Origin: CAWUEX02 sp038148375
GTDB lineage: Bacteria; Pseudomonadota; Alphaproteobacteria; Rhodospirillales; Rhodospirillaceae
Assembly: GCA_038148375.1 (NCBI GenBank)
Contig: JAYQVH010000009.1
Span: forward strand, 52,752-116,751
DNA: 64,000 nucleotides
Direction of reading: 5' to 3'
Shown here: positions 9,587 to 18,756 of the stretch, in pieces
Numbering within the stretch: the stretch's first letter is position 1
How the letters are laid out: the number at the start of each line of letters is the position of its first letter
The notes under the pieces: model-generated
Told to the model about the DNA's origin: nothing
The model's database searches: none
Seen by the model: only the letters and a program-made list of their open reading frames with translations
Translations under genes and position numbers: made by a program

Positions 9587-9607
9587 CGTGCATGGGCTCG
9601 TTCCTCG
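9587..9607. repeat. direct repeat copy 2 (21 bp)
   Basis: Second copy of the 21-bp repeat, differing from the first at two positions. The pair could be a remnant of an insertion or a binding-site pair. I found no copy on the other side of the orphan gene. Confidence 0.7.
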
Positions 9608-9722
9608 CGTTTTCGCGCCGGATAACTTATTCGCGCTCCCGTTGCCCGATCACGTCTCTGTTCGCGCCGTTGCCTGAGCGGTCCGGGCAAGGGCACACTG
9701 CGGGCCCCAGCCCACTGAATGC

Positions 9723-10541
9723 ATGACCATGTTGCCCGACCTGATCCTCCCCGACGACGTTTCTACCCTGGCGGCGCGCTATGCCGAAGACGGCGTCGTG
9801 CCCGTGCGCGGTCTGCTGCGCGGAGACCTGCTGGCGGTGCTGATTGCGCAAGTCGCCGCTTTCCGCGCCGGAGACGGCGAGGGCGCCGATGCGCGCACCA
9901 GCGTCAAACATCTGCCGGGGCGCAGCATCGTGCGCGGCCTGGCGCACCGCGCCGGCCCGATGCGTGATCTGGCCGAGAACGATGCCGTTGCGCGCTTTCT
10001 TGCCGCCATCGCCGGTGTGCCGTCTGTGCGCTACTGGAATGATCTGACGCTCGCCTATGCGCCAGCCGCGCCCGCGGGAGAGTCCGCCTGGCATCACGAC
10101 ATTCCGGCCTTTCCCCTGCGCGCCCAGGCGATGCCGACGCTGTGGATCGCGCTGTCCGACGTCGACTGGGACTCAAGTCCGCTGGTGTTCGCGCCGGGCT
10201 CTCACAAGGACGGCGCGCTCTATCCGCCGAGCACGTCGGGAGAGGCGGATCCCTTGCCAGGCTATAGCGTCATGCCCGACTGGGAGGCGCGTATCGACTC
10301 CGGCGAGGTCGAGCGCCTGTGGTGGCCGATCCAGCCCGGCGACGCCGTCGTCATGCATTCCCATGTCGTTCACTGCACGCCGGCCAACCGCAACGAAGAA
10401 CACGAACGGGTCAGCATTCTCACCCGCTGGCTGTCCGGCGATGCTGTGTGGCACCGCGACGCCTATTCGACGCCGGTGCCGGGCATTCCCGAACGAGACT
10501 GGAAGCCGGGCGCGCCCGCGCCGACCTCGTTTCTGACATGA
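9723..10541 (+). CDS. phytanoyl-CoA dioxygenase (PhyH) family protein
   Basis: A 272-residue Fe(II)/2-oxoglutarate-dependent oxygenase of the PhyH family. The metal triad appears as the HxD pair in WHHDIPAF (near residue 121) plus a distal histidine in HVVHCTPAN. The following RVSILTRW arginine probably binds 2-oxoglutarate. Such enzymes hydroxylate lipids, amino acids or secondary metabolites, and the substrate here is unknown. Its stop overlaps the ATG of the downstream solute-binding-protein gene (ATGA), so the two are translationally coupled. Confidence 0.85.
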   Translation: MTMLPDLILPDDVSTLAARYAEDGVVPVRGLLRGDLLAVLIAQVAAFRAGDGEGADARTSVKHLPGRSIVRGLAHRAGPMRDLAENDAVARFLAAIAGVPSVRYWNDLTLAYAPAAPAGESAWHHDIPAFPLRAQAMPTLWIALSDVDWDSSPLVFAPGSHKDGALYPPSTSGEADPLPGYSVMPDWEARIDSGEVERLWWPIQPGDAVVMHSHVVHCTPANRNEEHERVSILTRWLSGDAVWHRDAYSTPVPGIPERDWKPGAPAPTSFLT

Positions 10542-12046
10542 TCAGCCGCCGGGGGTTCGCGGCAGGATCTGCTGTCCTGGCATCCGGCGTCGCATCGCAT
10601 CGCGCTCGGGCGGCTGGCGCGGCGACCATCGGTATCCAGGCGCTACCGCCCGGGCTCGGCAATCCGCTCAGCTCCAACGGGTTTCCGCCGCTGCATGTCT
10701 TTCCCGCGGTGTTCGATGCCCTGATCGAAGTCACTGCCGACGGCACCTACGCCCCCGCGCTCGCTCTGGCCTGGGAAGCCGAAGACGAAACCGCGTGGCG
10801 TATCGACCTGCGTCCCGATGTGCAGTTCTCCAACGGCGAGCTTTGCGATGCCCGCGCCGTTGCCGCCACCTTTGATATCCTGAACACACCTGAGGGCCGC
10901 ACCCAGGCGGTCTATCGCGACGCGCGCACGGTCGGCCGCGCCGAAGTGATCGATGACCTGACCGTGCGCCTGCACACCTCGACGCCCGACGCCGCCTTGC
11001 CCGGTAAACTCTGCGGTATCCGCATCCTGCCGCCGGAGCACTTCGCCGCGCGTGGGTTCGCCGCCTTCGCGCGGGAGCCTGTCGGCACCGGGCCGTTCAG
11101 GGCGACCCGCTGGGACCAGCGCCGCATCGATCTTGTGCCGAATCCCAATGCCTGGCGGCCACCGCAGGTGGACAGTCTCTCGCTGATTCCGATTCCCGAG
11201 GAGGTCGCGCGTCTGCAGGCGCTGTTGTCGGGCGGCGTCGATGTCGCGCTCAGCATCAACCCGGAGGACGGCCCCCTGGTCGAAAGTGCCGGCGGGCGCA
11301 CGATCACGACCTCCCGTGCGGCGGTGCTCGCCTTGCAGTACATCCTCGAACGGCCGTCACCCTTGCAGGACGCGCGGGTGCGCCAAGCCTTAAGCCTCGC
11401 CGTCAATCGCAACGCGATCGTGCAAGTCATCCTGGCCGGGACGACCGAGCCCGCGACGCAACTCACGGTCAAGGAAGCCTTCGGCTACGCGCCCGGCCTG
11501 CCGCCCTTCGCCTATAATCCAGAGCGGGCGAAGGAGCTGATGAGCGACGCCGGCTACGCCTCGGGCTTCCGTCTGCCGATGTCGATGTTCTCCGGTTCGA
11601 GCCCGAACGACACGGCCGTCTATCAGCAGGTTGCCGTTGATCTTGCCCGCATCGGTGTCGAGCTGGTCATCACCACGATCCCGCTGGCGCAGTTCACCCG
11701 GCTGCTCTACGACGGAGACTGGGGCGATGCGCTGGCGTTTTCGTTTCATTACGGCAGCATGCCGTCGCTCGATTCCACCATCGGACTGCGCTTTAACTCC
11801 TGCCTCTGGCCTGAGCCATGGATCTGCGACCCGGCCGTCGCCGATCAGATCCTCGAGTCGGACCGGATTTTCGATCCCGCCGCCCGGCGCGCCCTCCTGC
11901 AGGATATCCAGCGCAAACTGCATGCCGATCTTCCCTGTCTGCCGCTGCACGAGACCCGCTTCCAGAACGGGCTCGGACCCCGTGTGGCGCAGTTTTCTGC
12001 GCCCTTCGGGCTGATCGACTATGCCGCACTCCGTATGGTGGCTTAA
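10538..12046 (+). CDS. ABC transporter substrate-binding protein, family 5 (peptide/nickel type), Tat signal
   Basis: A 502-residue periplasmic binding protein of the SBP_bac_5 (oligopeptide/dipeptide/nickel) family. The start at 10538 overlaps the dioxygenase stop; an open frame extends back to 10319, but that part only shadows the dioxygenase gene. The N terminus has a twin-arginine motif (ISRRGF) and a hydrophobic stretch ending in ARA. Family-typical segments include WRIDLRPDVQFSNGE and VRQALSLAVNRNAI. No permease or ATPase gene is adjacent, so it is an orphan binding protein here. Coupling to a PhyH oxygenase suggests that its ligand and the oxygenase substrate may be related. Confidence 0.88.
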   Translation: MISRRGFAAGSAVLASGVASHRARAAGAATIGIQALPPGLGNPLSSNGFPPLHVFPAVFDALIEVTADGTYAPALALAWEAEDETAWRIDLRPDVQFSNGELCDARAVAATFDILNTPEGRTQAVYRDARTVGRAEVIDDLTVRLHTSTPDAALPGKLCGIRILPPEHFAARGFAAFAREPVGTGPFRATRWDQRRIDLVPNPNAWRPPQVDSLSLIPIPEEVARLQALLSGGVDVALSINPEDGPLVESAGGRTITTSRAAVLALQYILERPSPLQDARVRQALSLAVNRNAIVQVILAGTTEPATQLTVKEAFGYAPGLPPFAYNPERAKELMSDAGYASGFRLPMSMFSGSSPNDTAVYQQVAVDLARIGVELVITTIPLAQFTRLLYDGDWGDALAFSFHYGSMPSLDSTIGLRFNSCLWPEPWICDPAVADQILESDRIFDPAARRALLQDIQRKLHADLPCLPLHETRFQNGLGPRVAQFSAPFGLIDYAALRMVA

Positions 12047-12182
12047 ACGCCGGGAAACGGCTGCCTCATTCACGCCAAGATTTAACGATCTTTTCAGGGT
12101 TCTCAGGCGTTAAGATACACACAGGGCCGGCTCCGTCCGGGGGTAATGAACGCGCGATCCACGTTGAACGGAGACCTTCGCT

Positions 12183-14549
12183 ATGTCTGATCTTACCGGC
12201 TTTCAACTTTACGACGACGGCCCGGTTCTCATTCCCCTCAATCCTGACGGGACCCCGTATACCCCGCCCGAGGGCCGGGAAGGGCAATCCTTTGTCCTCA
12301 GTGAGACGAAGTGGGGCAGCACCACCCAGGGCACCAGCGGCGGCACGGTCACCTGGAGCTTCGCCACCGTGAATCGCGGCGTAGAGCCCGACGGAGTCAC
12401 CTATGATTCAACGTTCCCGTCTTTCTTCCAGGACGAGGTGCGCCAGGCCTTCGATGCGTGGGAAGCCGTCGCCGACATCAACTTCGTAGAAGTTGCCGAC
12501 GCTGACGATGTCGACATCCGGATCGGCATGGGTGCGATCGACGGCAGCAGCGGCACGCTCGGTGTCGCCTATCAGTCGTTTTTCGTGAACAGCAACGGGT
12601 TCAATACCTTCGCCCAAGTCCACATCATCATGGACAATGTTGATTACGCCGGCACGGGCGATCAGACAGAATTCTACTCTACGATCTTGCATGAAATCGG
12701 GCACGCCATCGGCCTCAATCACGAGGACGATGTCGCGTCGATCATGAGCACGTTTTCGAATTCGAATATCAATGATCTGACCAGCGACGATATCCAGGGC
12801 GCGCAGTCGATATATGGCGCCGCTGAGGGAGCGGAGATTGTTGACGATGTCTCGCCCGACAGCACGGCGACCAACGGCTCGATCATCGCCGGTGTTCCAG
12901 CGACGGGCGAAATTGAGTTATCCGGCGATCAGGACTGGTTCGCGATCACACTGACGGCAGGACGGGAATACCAGTTCGACCTGGCGGGTAACACGCTGTC
13001 CGATCCGTTCTTGAGGTTGCGTGACTCGGCCGGCAACAGTGTTACGTCGAACGACGACGGCGGCCCCGGTCTGGATTCCCGCATCACCTACACGCCGACA
13101 ACGTCCGGGACGTTCTATCTCGTCGCGTCCGGGTTTGGCTCCAACACCGGCACCTACACCCTGACGGCGCAGGATCTCGGGTCCACCGTCACGACGATTC
13201 CGGGAATCACGATCACCGAAGGCACGACGGACGCGCTGGGCACGACGGCAACCACTGACCAAATGATTTCCGGTGATACGTTCAACGGGTCGCTGTCGTC
13301 GGGCTCGGACAATGACTATGTCAAGATAACCCTGACCGCCGGAACTCAATACACGTTCGATCTCCAGGGCGCGGGCGCCGGCGCAGGCACGCTGGCCGAC
13401 GGATATCTCGTGCTGCGCAATGCCAACAACGGTTTTGTCGCCCAGGATGATAACAGCGGCGCCGGTGACGATGCCCGTCTGGTCTATACACCGTCGTCGA
13501 GCGGCGACTATTTCATATCGGTGCGTACCTTTGCCGGCAGCGGCGGCACGTATTCGCTTGTGACCTCGCCTGAGGAGCGCACGGAAGACGATCCGGTGCC
13601 CAGCGAAGAGCCGGTCAACACCATTCCGGGAATTACGATCTCCGAAGGTGGGTCAGATGCGGCTGGCAGCGCGTCGACCACCGCGTCCATGATCTCCGGA
13701 GACTCCTTCGAGGGCGAGCTCAGCACAGCATCCGACAAGGATTGGATCGGTATCGAATTGACGGCCGGTACCACGTACACGTTCAACCTCAAAGGAGCCG
13801 GCGACGGCGCTGGCACCTTACCGGACGGATTCCTCGTCCTGCGCAACGCCAACGGCGGCTTCATCGCACAAGATGATAACAGCGGCACCGGCAACGATGC
13901 CCAGATCGTCTACACTGCCGAAACCACCGGAACGCACTATGTGTCGGTACGCACGTTTTCCGGTGAAGCCGGGACTTATGTCCTGGAAACGTCTCCCGAG
14001 GAGCGCACCGCAGACGATCCGGTGCCGGGCGGCGGAGGCGGGACCGAACCGCCAGTTGCCGGAGAGACCATCCAGGAAGGCGAAACGGATGCCGCCGGGG
14101 ATACATCCACCGCTGCGCAAATGTCGGCCGGTGATACATTCCAGGGCGAACTCTCGAGCACGGCGGACCGCGATTTCGTGCAGATCGACCTGACCGCCGG
14201 TGTGACCTACCGGTTCTCGGTCAGCGGCGTAGACGGCAACGGCGGCACGTTGCCTGACCCCTTCCTTGTGTTGCGTAATTCCGCTGGCGGGTTTGTCTCC
14301 CAGGACGACAACGGCGGCACCGGCAACGATGCAACCATTTCCTACACACCGTCGTCGAACGGTACCTTCTATCTTTCGGTGCGCACGTTTGGCAGCGCGG
14401 GCGGAACGTACGAGCTCACAGCGACCGTTGTCGGGTCTCAGGTGGCCGGACAGACCGTCGCCAATGATGGGGATGGATACAGCGTGTCATCGGCTGCGGT
14501 CGACGCGGCAGTGGCTTCGCTGGTCGACGAATCTCAGTTTGCCGGGTAG
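12183..14549 (+). CDS. metzincin (matrixin/serralysin-like) zinc protease with four PPC-like repeats
   Basis: A 788-residue protein. The first ~215 residues form a metzincin protease domain with the zinc motif HEIGHAIGLNH (His170, His174, His180) and a Met-turn a few residues later (SIMSTF). After it come four repeats of about 90-110 residues resembling bacterial pre-peptidase C-terminal (PPC) domains, each with a D(W/Y/F)(F/V/I) start, ITLTAG-type strands and a DDNGG or DDNSG loop. The middle two are the most alike. No classical signal peptide is present and I see no RTX nonapeptides. Secretion may be by a type I system, as for serralysins, but no exporter genes are nearby. A GGAG ribosome site precedes the ATG. 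Confidence 0.85.
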   Translation: MSDLTGFQLYDDGPVLIPLNPDGTPYTPPEGREGQSFVLSETKWGSTTQGTSGGTVTWSFATVNRGVEPDGVTYDSTFPSFFQDEVRQAFDAWEAVADINFVEVADADDVDIRIGMGAIDGSSGTLGVAYQSFFVNSNGFNTFAQVHIIMDNVDYAGTGDQTEFYSTILHEIGHAIGLNHEDDVASIMSTFSNSNINDLTSDDIQGAQSIYGAAEGAEIVDDVSPDSTATNGSIIAGVPATGEIELSGDQDWFAITLTAGREYQFDLAGNTLSDPFLRLRDSAGNSVTSNDDGGPGLDSRITYTPTTSGTFYLVASGFGSNTGTYTLTAQDLGSTVTTIPGITITEGTTDALGTTATTDQMISGDTFNGSLSSGSDNDYVKITLTAGTQYTFDLQGAGAGAGTLADGYLVLRNANNGFVAQDDNSGAGDDARLVYTPSSSGDYFISVRTFAGSGGTYSLVTSPEERTEDDPVPSEEPVNTIPGITISEGGSDAAGSASTTASMISGDSFEGELSTASDKDWIGIELTAGTTYTFNLKGAGDGAGTLPDGFLVLRNANGGFIAQDDNSGTGNDAQIVYTAETTGTHYVSVRTFSGEAGTYVLETSPEERTADDPVPGGGGGTEPPVAGETIQEGETDAAGDTSTAAQMSAGDTFQGELSSTADRDFVQIDLTAGVTYRFSVSGVDGNGGTLPDPFLVLRNSAGGFVSQDDNGGTGNDATISYTPSSNGTFYLSVRTFGSAGGTYELTATVVGSQVAGQTVANDGDGYSVSSAAVDAAVASLVDESQFAG

Positions 14550-15308
14550 TTAGATCGTCCCGCCGCCATCGACGCGCAACTGCGCGCCGGTCATGAAGCG
14601 GCTTTCATCCGACGCGAGGAACACGACGGCGTCTGCGATTTCCCGCGGCGTGCCCATACGTCCAAGCGGGTAGCGCGCGTTAACGGACTCCACAAACGCG
14701 TCGAGCGTCTGATCTGCTGTCCTATTCTTGTAGATCATGTCCGTATCGATCGCGCCGGGCAGTAAGGCGTTGCACCGAATATCGTAGCCTTGTTCGGCGC
14801 AATGCAGCGCGACAGTCTTGGTTAGATTTACGATAGCCGCCTTGGACGCGGCGTAGGCGAGGGTCGACGAGCGGGGCCGGACCGCGGCCTGCGAGGACAG
14901 ATTTATAATCACGCCGCCGGCGTTCTTCATCGCTGTGACGGCGGCCTGACATCCCAGAAACGTTCCAGTGCCGTTAATTTCTTGGATACGGCGCCACATC
15001 TCTGGCGAAGTCGTTTCGATTGTGCCTGTCTCGAGGAGACCGGCATTGTTAATCAGAATGTCGAGCTGGCCGCAGCGCCGGATCACGGTGTCGACCGCGG
15101 TGGACCACTGTTCTTCATGCGCGACGTTCAGCGGTAGGAAAAAGGCCGTGCCGCCAATCGCTTGAGCAAGTTCGGTGCCGAGAGATTTGTTTATATCGGC
15201 AATGCACACCGTTGCGCCTTCGGCTGCAAGCCGGCGGACAATCTCTGCTCCGATCCCTGCGGCACCGCCGGTCACAAGCGCGACTTTGCCGGAGAGGCGT
15301 TCGGTCAT
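14550..15308 (-). CDS. SDR family oxidoreductase
   Basis: A 252-residue classical SDR with TGGAAGIG, NNAG, the active-site serine in NLSSQ and YAASK all intact. It ends RVDGGGTI, typical of the FabG-like group. I start it at the ATG at 15308, one base after the stop of the upstream SDR gene (TGACATG), so the pair is probably translationally coupled. The earlier in-frame start at 15347 would overlap the upstream gene. Confidence 0.88.
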   Translation of the reverse strand: MTERLSGKVALVTGGAAGIGAEIVRRLAAEGATVCIADINKSLGTELAQAIGGTAFFLPLNVAHEEQWSTAVDTVIRRCGQLDILINNAGLLETGTIETTSPEMWRRIQEINGTGTFLGCQAAVTAMKNAGGVIINLSSQAAVRPRSSTLAYAASKAAIVNLTKTVALHCAEQGYDIRCNALLPGAIDTDMIYKNRTADQTLDAFVESVNARYPLGRMGTPREIADAVVFLASDESRFMTGAQLRVDGGGTI

Positions 15309-15309
15309 G

Positions 15310-16116
15310 TCAGGACGACAATCCGAACTTGCCAGGCCCTCCGGCATGGGCAGGGAGTTGTCCTATGCCGCCGCCGTCGACGTTGAACTCCACGCCGGTG
15401 ATGAATTTCGCGGCGTCAGAGGCCAGGAAGACGCAGGCGTCCGCCATGTGTTCCGGTTTGCCCCATTCGCCCATCCATATCTTTTTCGCAAGGGGGTCTT
15501 TGTAGCGCTCCGTATCCGTCCCAAGGGCGTCGAGAACGCCGTCCGTAAAGGTTAGGCCAGGTACGACCGCAATAGCGCGAATGCCATCCGGCGCACCCTC
15601 CACGGCCATGACCCGGGTCAGGGCATTTTGTGTCGCTTTGGACGGACCGTAAATCGTGCCGCCGGCTCCTGGCTGCTGTGCCGTCAACGAGGAAATATTC
15701 AGAATAACGCCGCGTCCGCTCGCCTTGAGGTGCGGCCAGCAGGTTTTCGCGCCCAAAAACGGCGCTTCCACATTGATGCGAAGTAGAAAGTGCAGGTCGT
15801 CAAGAGAAAGGGATTCAATCGGACCGCCTTTCGATTCCCCGGCATTGTTCAGCAAAATGTCTAACCGTCCATGCCGTTCAAGGCACGCTTCGACAACCCG
15901 CTTCCAATTGTCCTCGTCGGTGACATCGTGGCGGATATACAGCGCATCACCGCCCCGCTCGCGAACTTGGCGTTCCGTCTCAAGCCCACCCTTTTCCGTG
16001 CGCCCCGTGACGATCACCTTTGCGCCCGCATCCGACAGCGCAATCGCGCAGGCGCGGCCGATGCTGGCCGCTGTCGTACCGGTCACGATGGCGACACGGC
16101 CATCTAATACACCCAT
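15310..16116 (-). CDS. SDR family oxidoreductase
   Basis: A 268-residue SDR. The cofactor loop is TGTTAASIG, slightly longer than usual. NNAG, the ISS serine and YGPSK are present, so catalysis is likely. The C-terminal FNVDGGG motif is typical of the family. It is the first gene of a coupled SDR pair. Sequential oxidations or a stereo-inverting oxidation/reduction pair are possible, but the substrate is unknown. Confidence 0.88.
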   Translation of the reverse strand: MGVLDGRVAIVTGTTAASIGRACAIALSDAGAKVIVTGRTEKGGLETERQVRERGGDALYIRHDVTDEDNWKRVVEACLERHGRLDILLNNAGESKGGPIESLSLDDLHFLLRINVEAPFLGAKTCWPHLKASGRGVILNISSLTAQQPGAGGTIYGPSKATQNALTRVMAVEGAPDGIRAIAVVPGLTFTDGVLDALGTDTERYKDPLAKKIWMGEWGKPEHMADACVFLASDAAKFITGVEFNVDGGGIGQLPAHAGGPGKFGLSS

Positions 16117-16142
16117 CGATCAATTCCCCTTCGGTCTATGCC

Positions 16143-17339
16143 TCAATGATTGGGTCCACCTGCGAAGGCTTCGACATTCTCGAATGACTTATCATTTACC
16201 ACGAGAAAGCCGTAGCGGACATTCGGGAAGTCATTCGCCGCCTGGGCGAAAACCGCCGACCACCACCCCGCCGGTTCAAGTGTGCAGTGCGCGTTTTTAC
16301 CATTCGGCAACGTCTTTACTGCCGGGTATGTCGCGATCGTCGCAAACACCGTCCTGTCCGCCAGCGAAAATAATTCACGCACGATCCATGGCAAGTCCTG
16401 CCGGTCACAATGCTCCAAAACGTCGGTGCAGATTACCGCATCATAACGTTGACCGAGGCAGGCTGCCGTCGCGGGCCGCCCGGCGTCGAAAACATCCACG
16501 GAAGACACGCCAAGGTATGCAGCCATATCCTCGTATTCGGCTCCACGCGGATCTCGCAAGGTGCTGAGCTCATATTGCAGCCCTTGGCCGCCGCCGTAAT
16601 CCAACAAGCGGCTGAAGTTTCTGCCGCCGAGCCAGTTTCGGACATGTGGCGCAACGCGCAGAAAGGTTTCTACCCCCGCGAACGTCTTACGGTTCGTGGC
16701 CTCTGTCTCTGCATGCATCAATTCGTATTGCGTTCCCAATTCGCTATACCGTGGGCTTGGATTGGATCGCGAAAATTCGAGCGACAGGCGTGCATTCATG
16801 TCAGGCTGAGGAACGCCATATACCATCGGTCTCACTTCGGCCATGCGGTCGTATACTGTAAGGCTGCGCGCGAAGTCACCGAGTTGAATATGAATGAGGG
16901 CGAGCATCTGAAGCAGTCCAACCGATGTCGTGTCCGCCGTTAATCCCGCTTCTGCCGTTGCTTTCGCCCGTTCCCAATCGCCTATCCGGGCGTAGGAGAT
17001 CGCCAGGTTTTCGTACGCGGGACCCATGTCCGGCGCAAGATCGACCACTTTCAGGAACATCGGAATCACGTCCGCGTATTCACTGTCCCGAAACAAAGTC
17101 GTCGCATAGCTGTACAGCACCGCAGCGGACTCCGGGAACTTTCGATAGGCTGAAGCCAATATCTGTTTTGCGTCTGACGGTCGGCCTTGCGCATCGAGCA
17201 CCGATGCAAGCCCGATGTACATATTCTTGTGTTCGACGCCTTCCGCTATGGCCGACCTAAGTGTCTCTTCCGCGCCGGTCAGATCGCCGCGGCCGCGTTG
17301 CTGAATAGCCAGCTGAAGAACGTCATTCGGATCGCGCAT
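16143..17339 (-). CDS. TPR repeats + SAM-dependent methyltransferase
   Basis: A 398-residue protein with TPR-like helical repeats over about residues 1-190 and a class I methyltransferase domain in the C-terminal half. The SAM-binding glycine motif is LLDYGGGQG near residue 245, and VICTDVLEHC is the usual post-motif acidic segment. Proteins with this layout often modify small molecules or surface sugars. It lies 26 bp upstream of the SDR pair on the same strand and may head that operon. Confidence 0.75.
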   Translation of the reverse strand: MRDPNDVLQLAIQQRGRGDLTGAEETLRSAIAEGVEHKNMYIGLASVLDAQGRPSDAKQILASAYRKFPESAAVLYSYATTLFRDSEYADVIPMFLKVVDLAPDMGPAYENLAISYARIGDWERAKATAEAGLTADTTSVGLLQMLALIHIQLGDFARSLTVYDRMAEVRPMVYGVPQPDMNARLSLEFSRSNPSPRYSELGTQYELMHAETEATNRKTFAGVETFLRVAPHVRNWLGGRNFSRLLDYGGGQGLQYELSTLRDPRGAEYEDMAAYLGVSSVDVFDAGRPATAACLGQRYDAVICTDVLEHCDRQDLPWIVRELFSLADRTVFATIATYPAVKTLPNGKNAHCTLEPAGWWSAVFAQAANDFPNVRYGFLVVNDKSFENVEAFAGGPNH

Positions 17340-17441
17340 CTAATTCAATCTGAGCAGGGACTAGGAGTTGGGATCAATTATCAAGAGGCAGTGGAAATTT
17401 ACGCCGGGCGTGCCTATCGGTGCCTTCAACCGCGGCGCCAT

Positions 17442-18113
17442 TTAAGCGGCAAGCATGCCGCCATCCACCGGCAGCACATAACCGGTGATGTAGTAGGCCT
17501 CATCGGAGGCGAGGAAGGATACGGCCTCCGCAACATCCTGTACGGTTCCTGGATGGCCCAACGGAATTCGGGCGTTCGCTAATACTTCCCCTCCCGCTGT
17601 TCCCTCGATCTGCCCTGACTGTACGCAATTGATGCGAATGCCGTCTTTGGCCTCGCAGCACGATAGAGCCGCGCCGCGACTCATCATGCGGATGCCATTG
17701 GCTGACGCGCAGAACGCAGCCTGTCCGGTGACCCCGATTGTTGCCGTCGCGGGTGCGACATGGACGACGGCGCCACCGTTGCCAAACTCGCGCATTTTTA
17801 CCACCCCATAGCGTGTCGCGAGAAAGGCAACTTCCATGTTGTCGCGGTTGACGGTGCGAAATTCTTCGAGCGACGTTTCCGCGATCGGCTTGGGCGTTTC
17901 GTATTTGGCGTCAGAAACAGTCACGATAATATCAAGCCGACCGTGCTTATCGCCCAAAGCCGCCAGGCCGTTTTCCCAGCCCTCGACAGTCGTCACATCG
18001 AATTCGGCGACCTCAACGGACGCTCCGTCTTTGCGCAGTTGCGCGCAAATGGCCTGGCCGGACGCGCCCGCCGCGTTGGTCACCAACGCCACCTTGTTAT
18101 CGAACCGCGCCAT
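17442..18113 (-). CDS. SDR-fold protein lacking the catalytic residues
   Basis: A 223-residue protein with the SDR fold (MARFDNKVALVTNAAG at the start, a VDGGM tail) but without the expected active site. The Tyr and Lys of YxxxK are replaced in FCASAN, and the catalytic serine position falls in APATA. The glycine-rich loop reads TNAAGASG instead of TGxxxGxG. It is therefore probably not a dehydrogenase and could be a structural or regulatory pseudo-enzyme. No frameshift is seen and length is close to normal, which argues against simple decay. It stands alone between the TPR-methyltransferase and queF. Confidence 0.75.
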   Translation of the reverse strand: MARFDNKVALVTNAAGASGQAICAQLRKDGASVEVAEFDVTTVEGWENGLAALGDKHGRLDIIVTVSDAKYETPKPIAETSLEEFRTVNRDNMEVAFLATRYGVVKMREFGNGGAVVHVAPATATIGVTGQAAFCASANGIRMMSRGAALSCCEAKDGIRINCVQSGQIEGTAGGEVLANARIPLGHPGTVQDVAEAVSFLASDEAYYITGYVLPVDGGMLAA

Positions 18114-18219
18114 AGAAAGCCCCCATGTGTGTCTAAATTCTTGAGTTCACCGGATTACAGGTGATTGTTATACCTTCGCCAACCGGCAAAGGCGTCTGTT
18201 GTTCGCCGTCCGGATACCG

Positions 18220-18681
18220 TTAGCCCCGACCTCTATAAGGCGGCACGCCTTGATCGGGAAGCCAAACCCCATCTGGTGGCGCGCCGGTCTGCCAAAATAC
18301 GTCGATCGGGATACCGCCGCGCGGATACCAATATCCGCCGATGCGCAGCCACGTACAGTCAGTGGCATCGGCGAGGCGCTTGCCGATGGTTAAGGTGCAG
18401 TCCTCATGGAATGCACCGTGGTTGCGGAACGACGACAGAAATACCTTAAGCGACTTCGACTCTACGATCATCTCGTCGGGGACATAATCAATCACCAAAT
18501 GGGCGAAGTCCGGCTGCCCGGTAACCGGACACAGGCTTGTAAACTCCGGGCAGACAAATCTGATGAGATACGCCGTATCGCCGTGGGGGTTAGGAACGGT
18601 CTCGAGTGTGGCCTCATCCGGTGACTCCGGAATTCTGCCGTCGCCGCCCAGCTGGGTTAAGGTCTCCGTATAATCCGTCAC
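18220..18681 (-). CDS. queF: NADPH-dependent 7-cyano-7-deazaguanine reductase QueF
   Basis: A 153-residue short-type QueF, which reduces preQ0 to preQ1 in queuosine biosynthesis. The catalytic cysteine block FTSLCPVTGQPDFA, the ESKSLK substrate motif and SFRNHGAFHE are all visible. Length matches the unimodular YkvM-type family. No other queuosine gene is in the window. It is divergent from the DUF1289 gene with about 75 bp between the starts. Confidence 0.95.
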   Translation of the reverse strand: MTDYTETLTQLGGDGRIPESPDEATLETVPNPHGDTAYLIRFVCPEFTSLCPVTGQPDFAHLVIDYVPDEMIVESKSLKVFLSSFRNHGAFHEDCTLTIGKRLADATDCTWLRIGGYWYPRGGIPIDVFWQTGAPPDGVWLPDQGVPPYRGRG

Positions 18682-18756
18682 GTGCTGTCCTCATTCCGGG
18701 TCATGGCTGCTGCGCAGCTCTTGTGTGATGCGGCTGTGCAGGATAGGTGTTCACGC

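Noticed and set aside
12090..12120. TTAACG...CGTTAA inverted repeat upstream of the metzincin gene
   Set aside because: Only 6-bp arms with a 20-nt gap and no other regulatory sign; could occur by chance.
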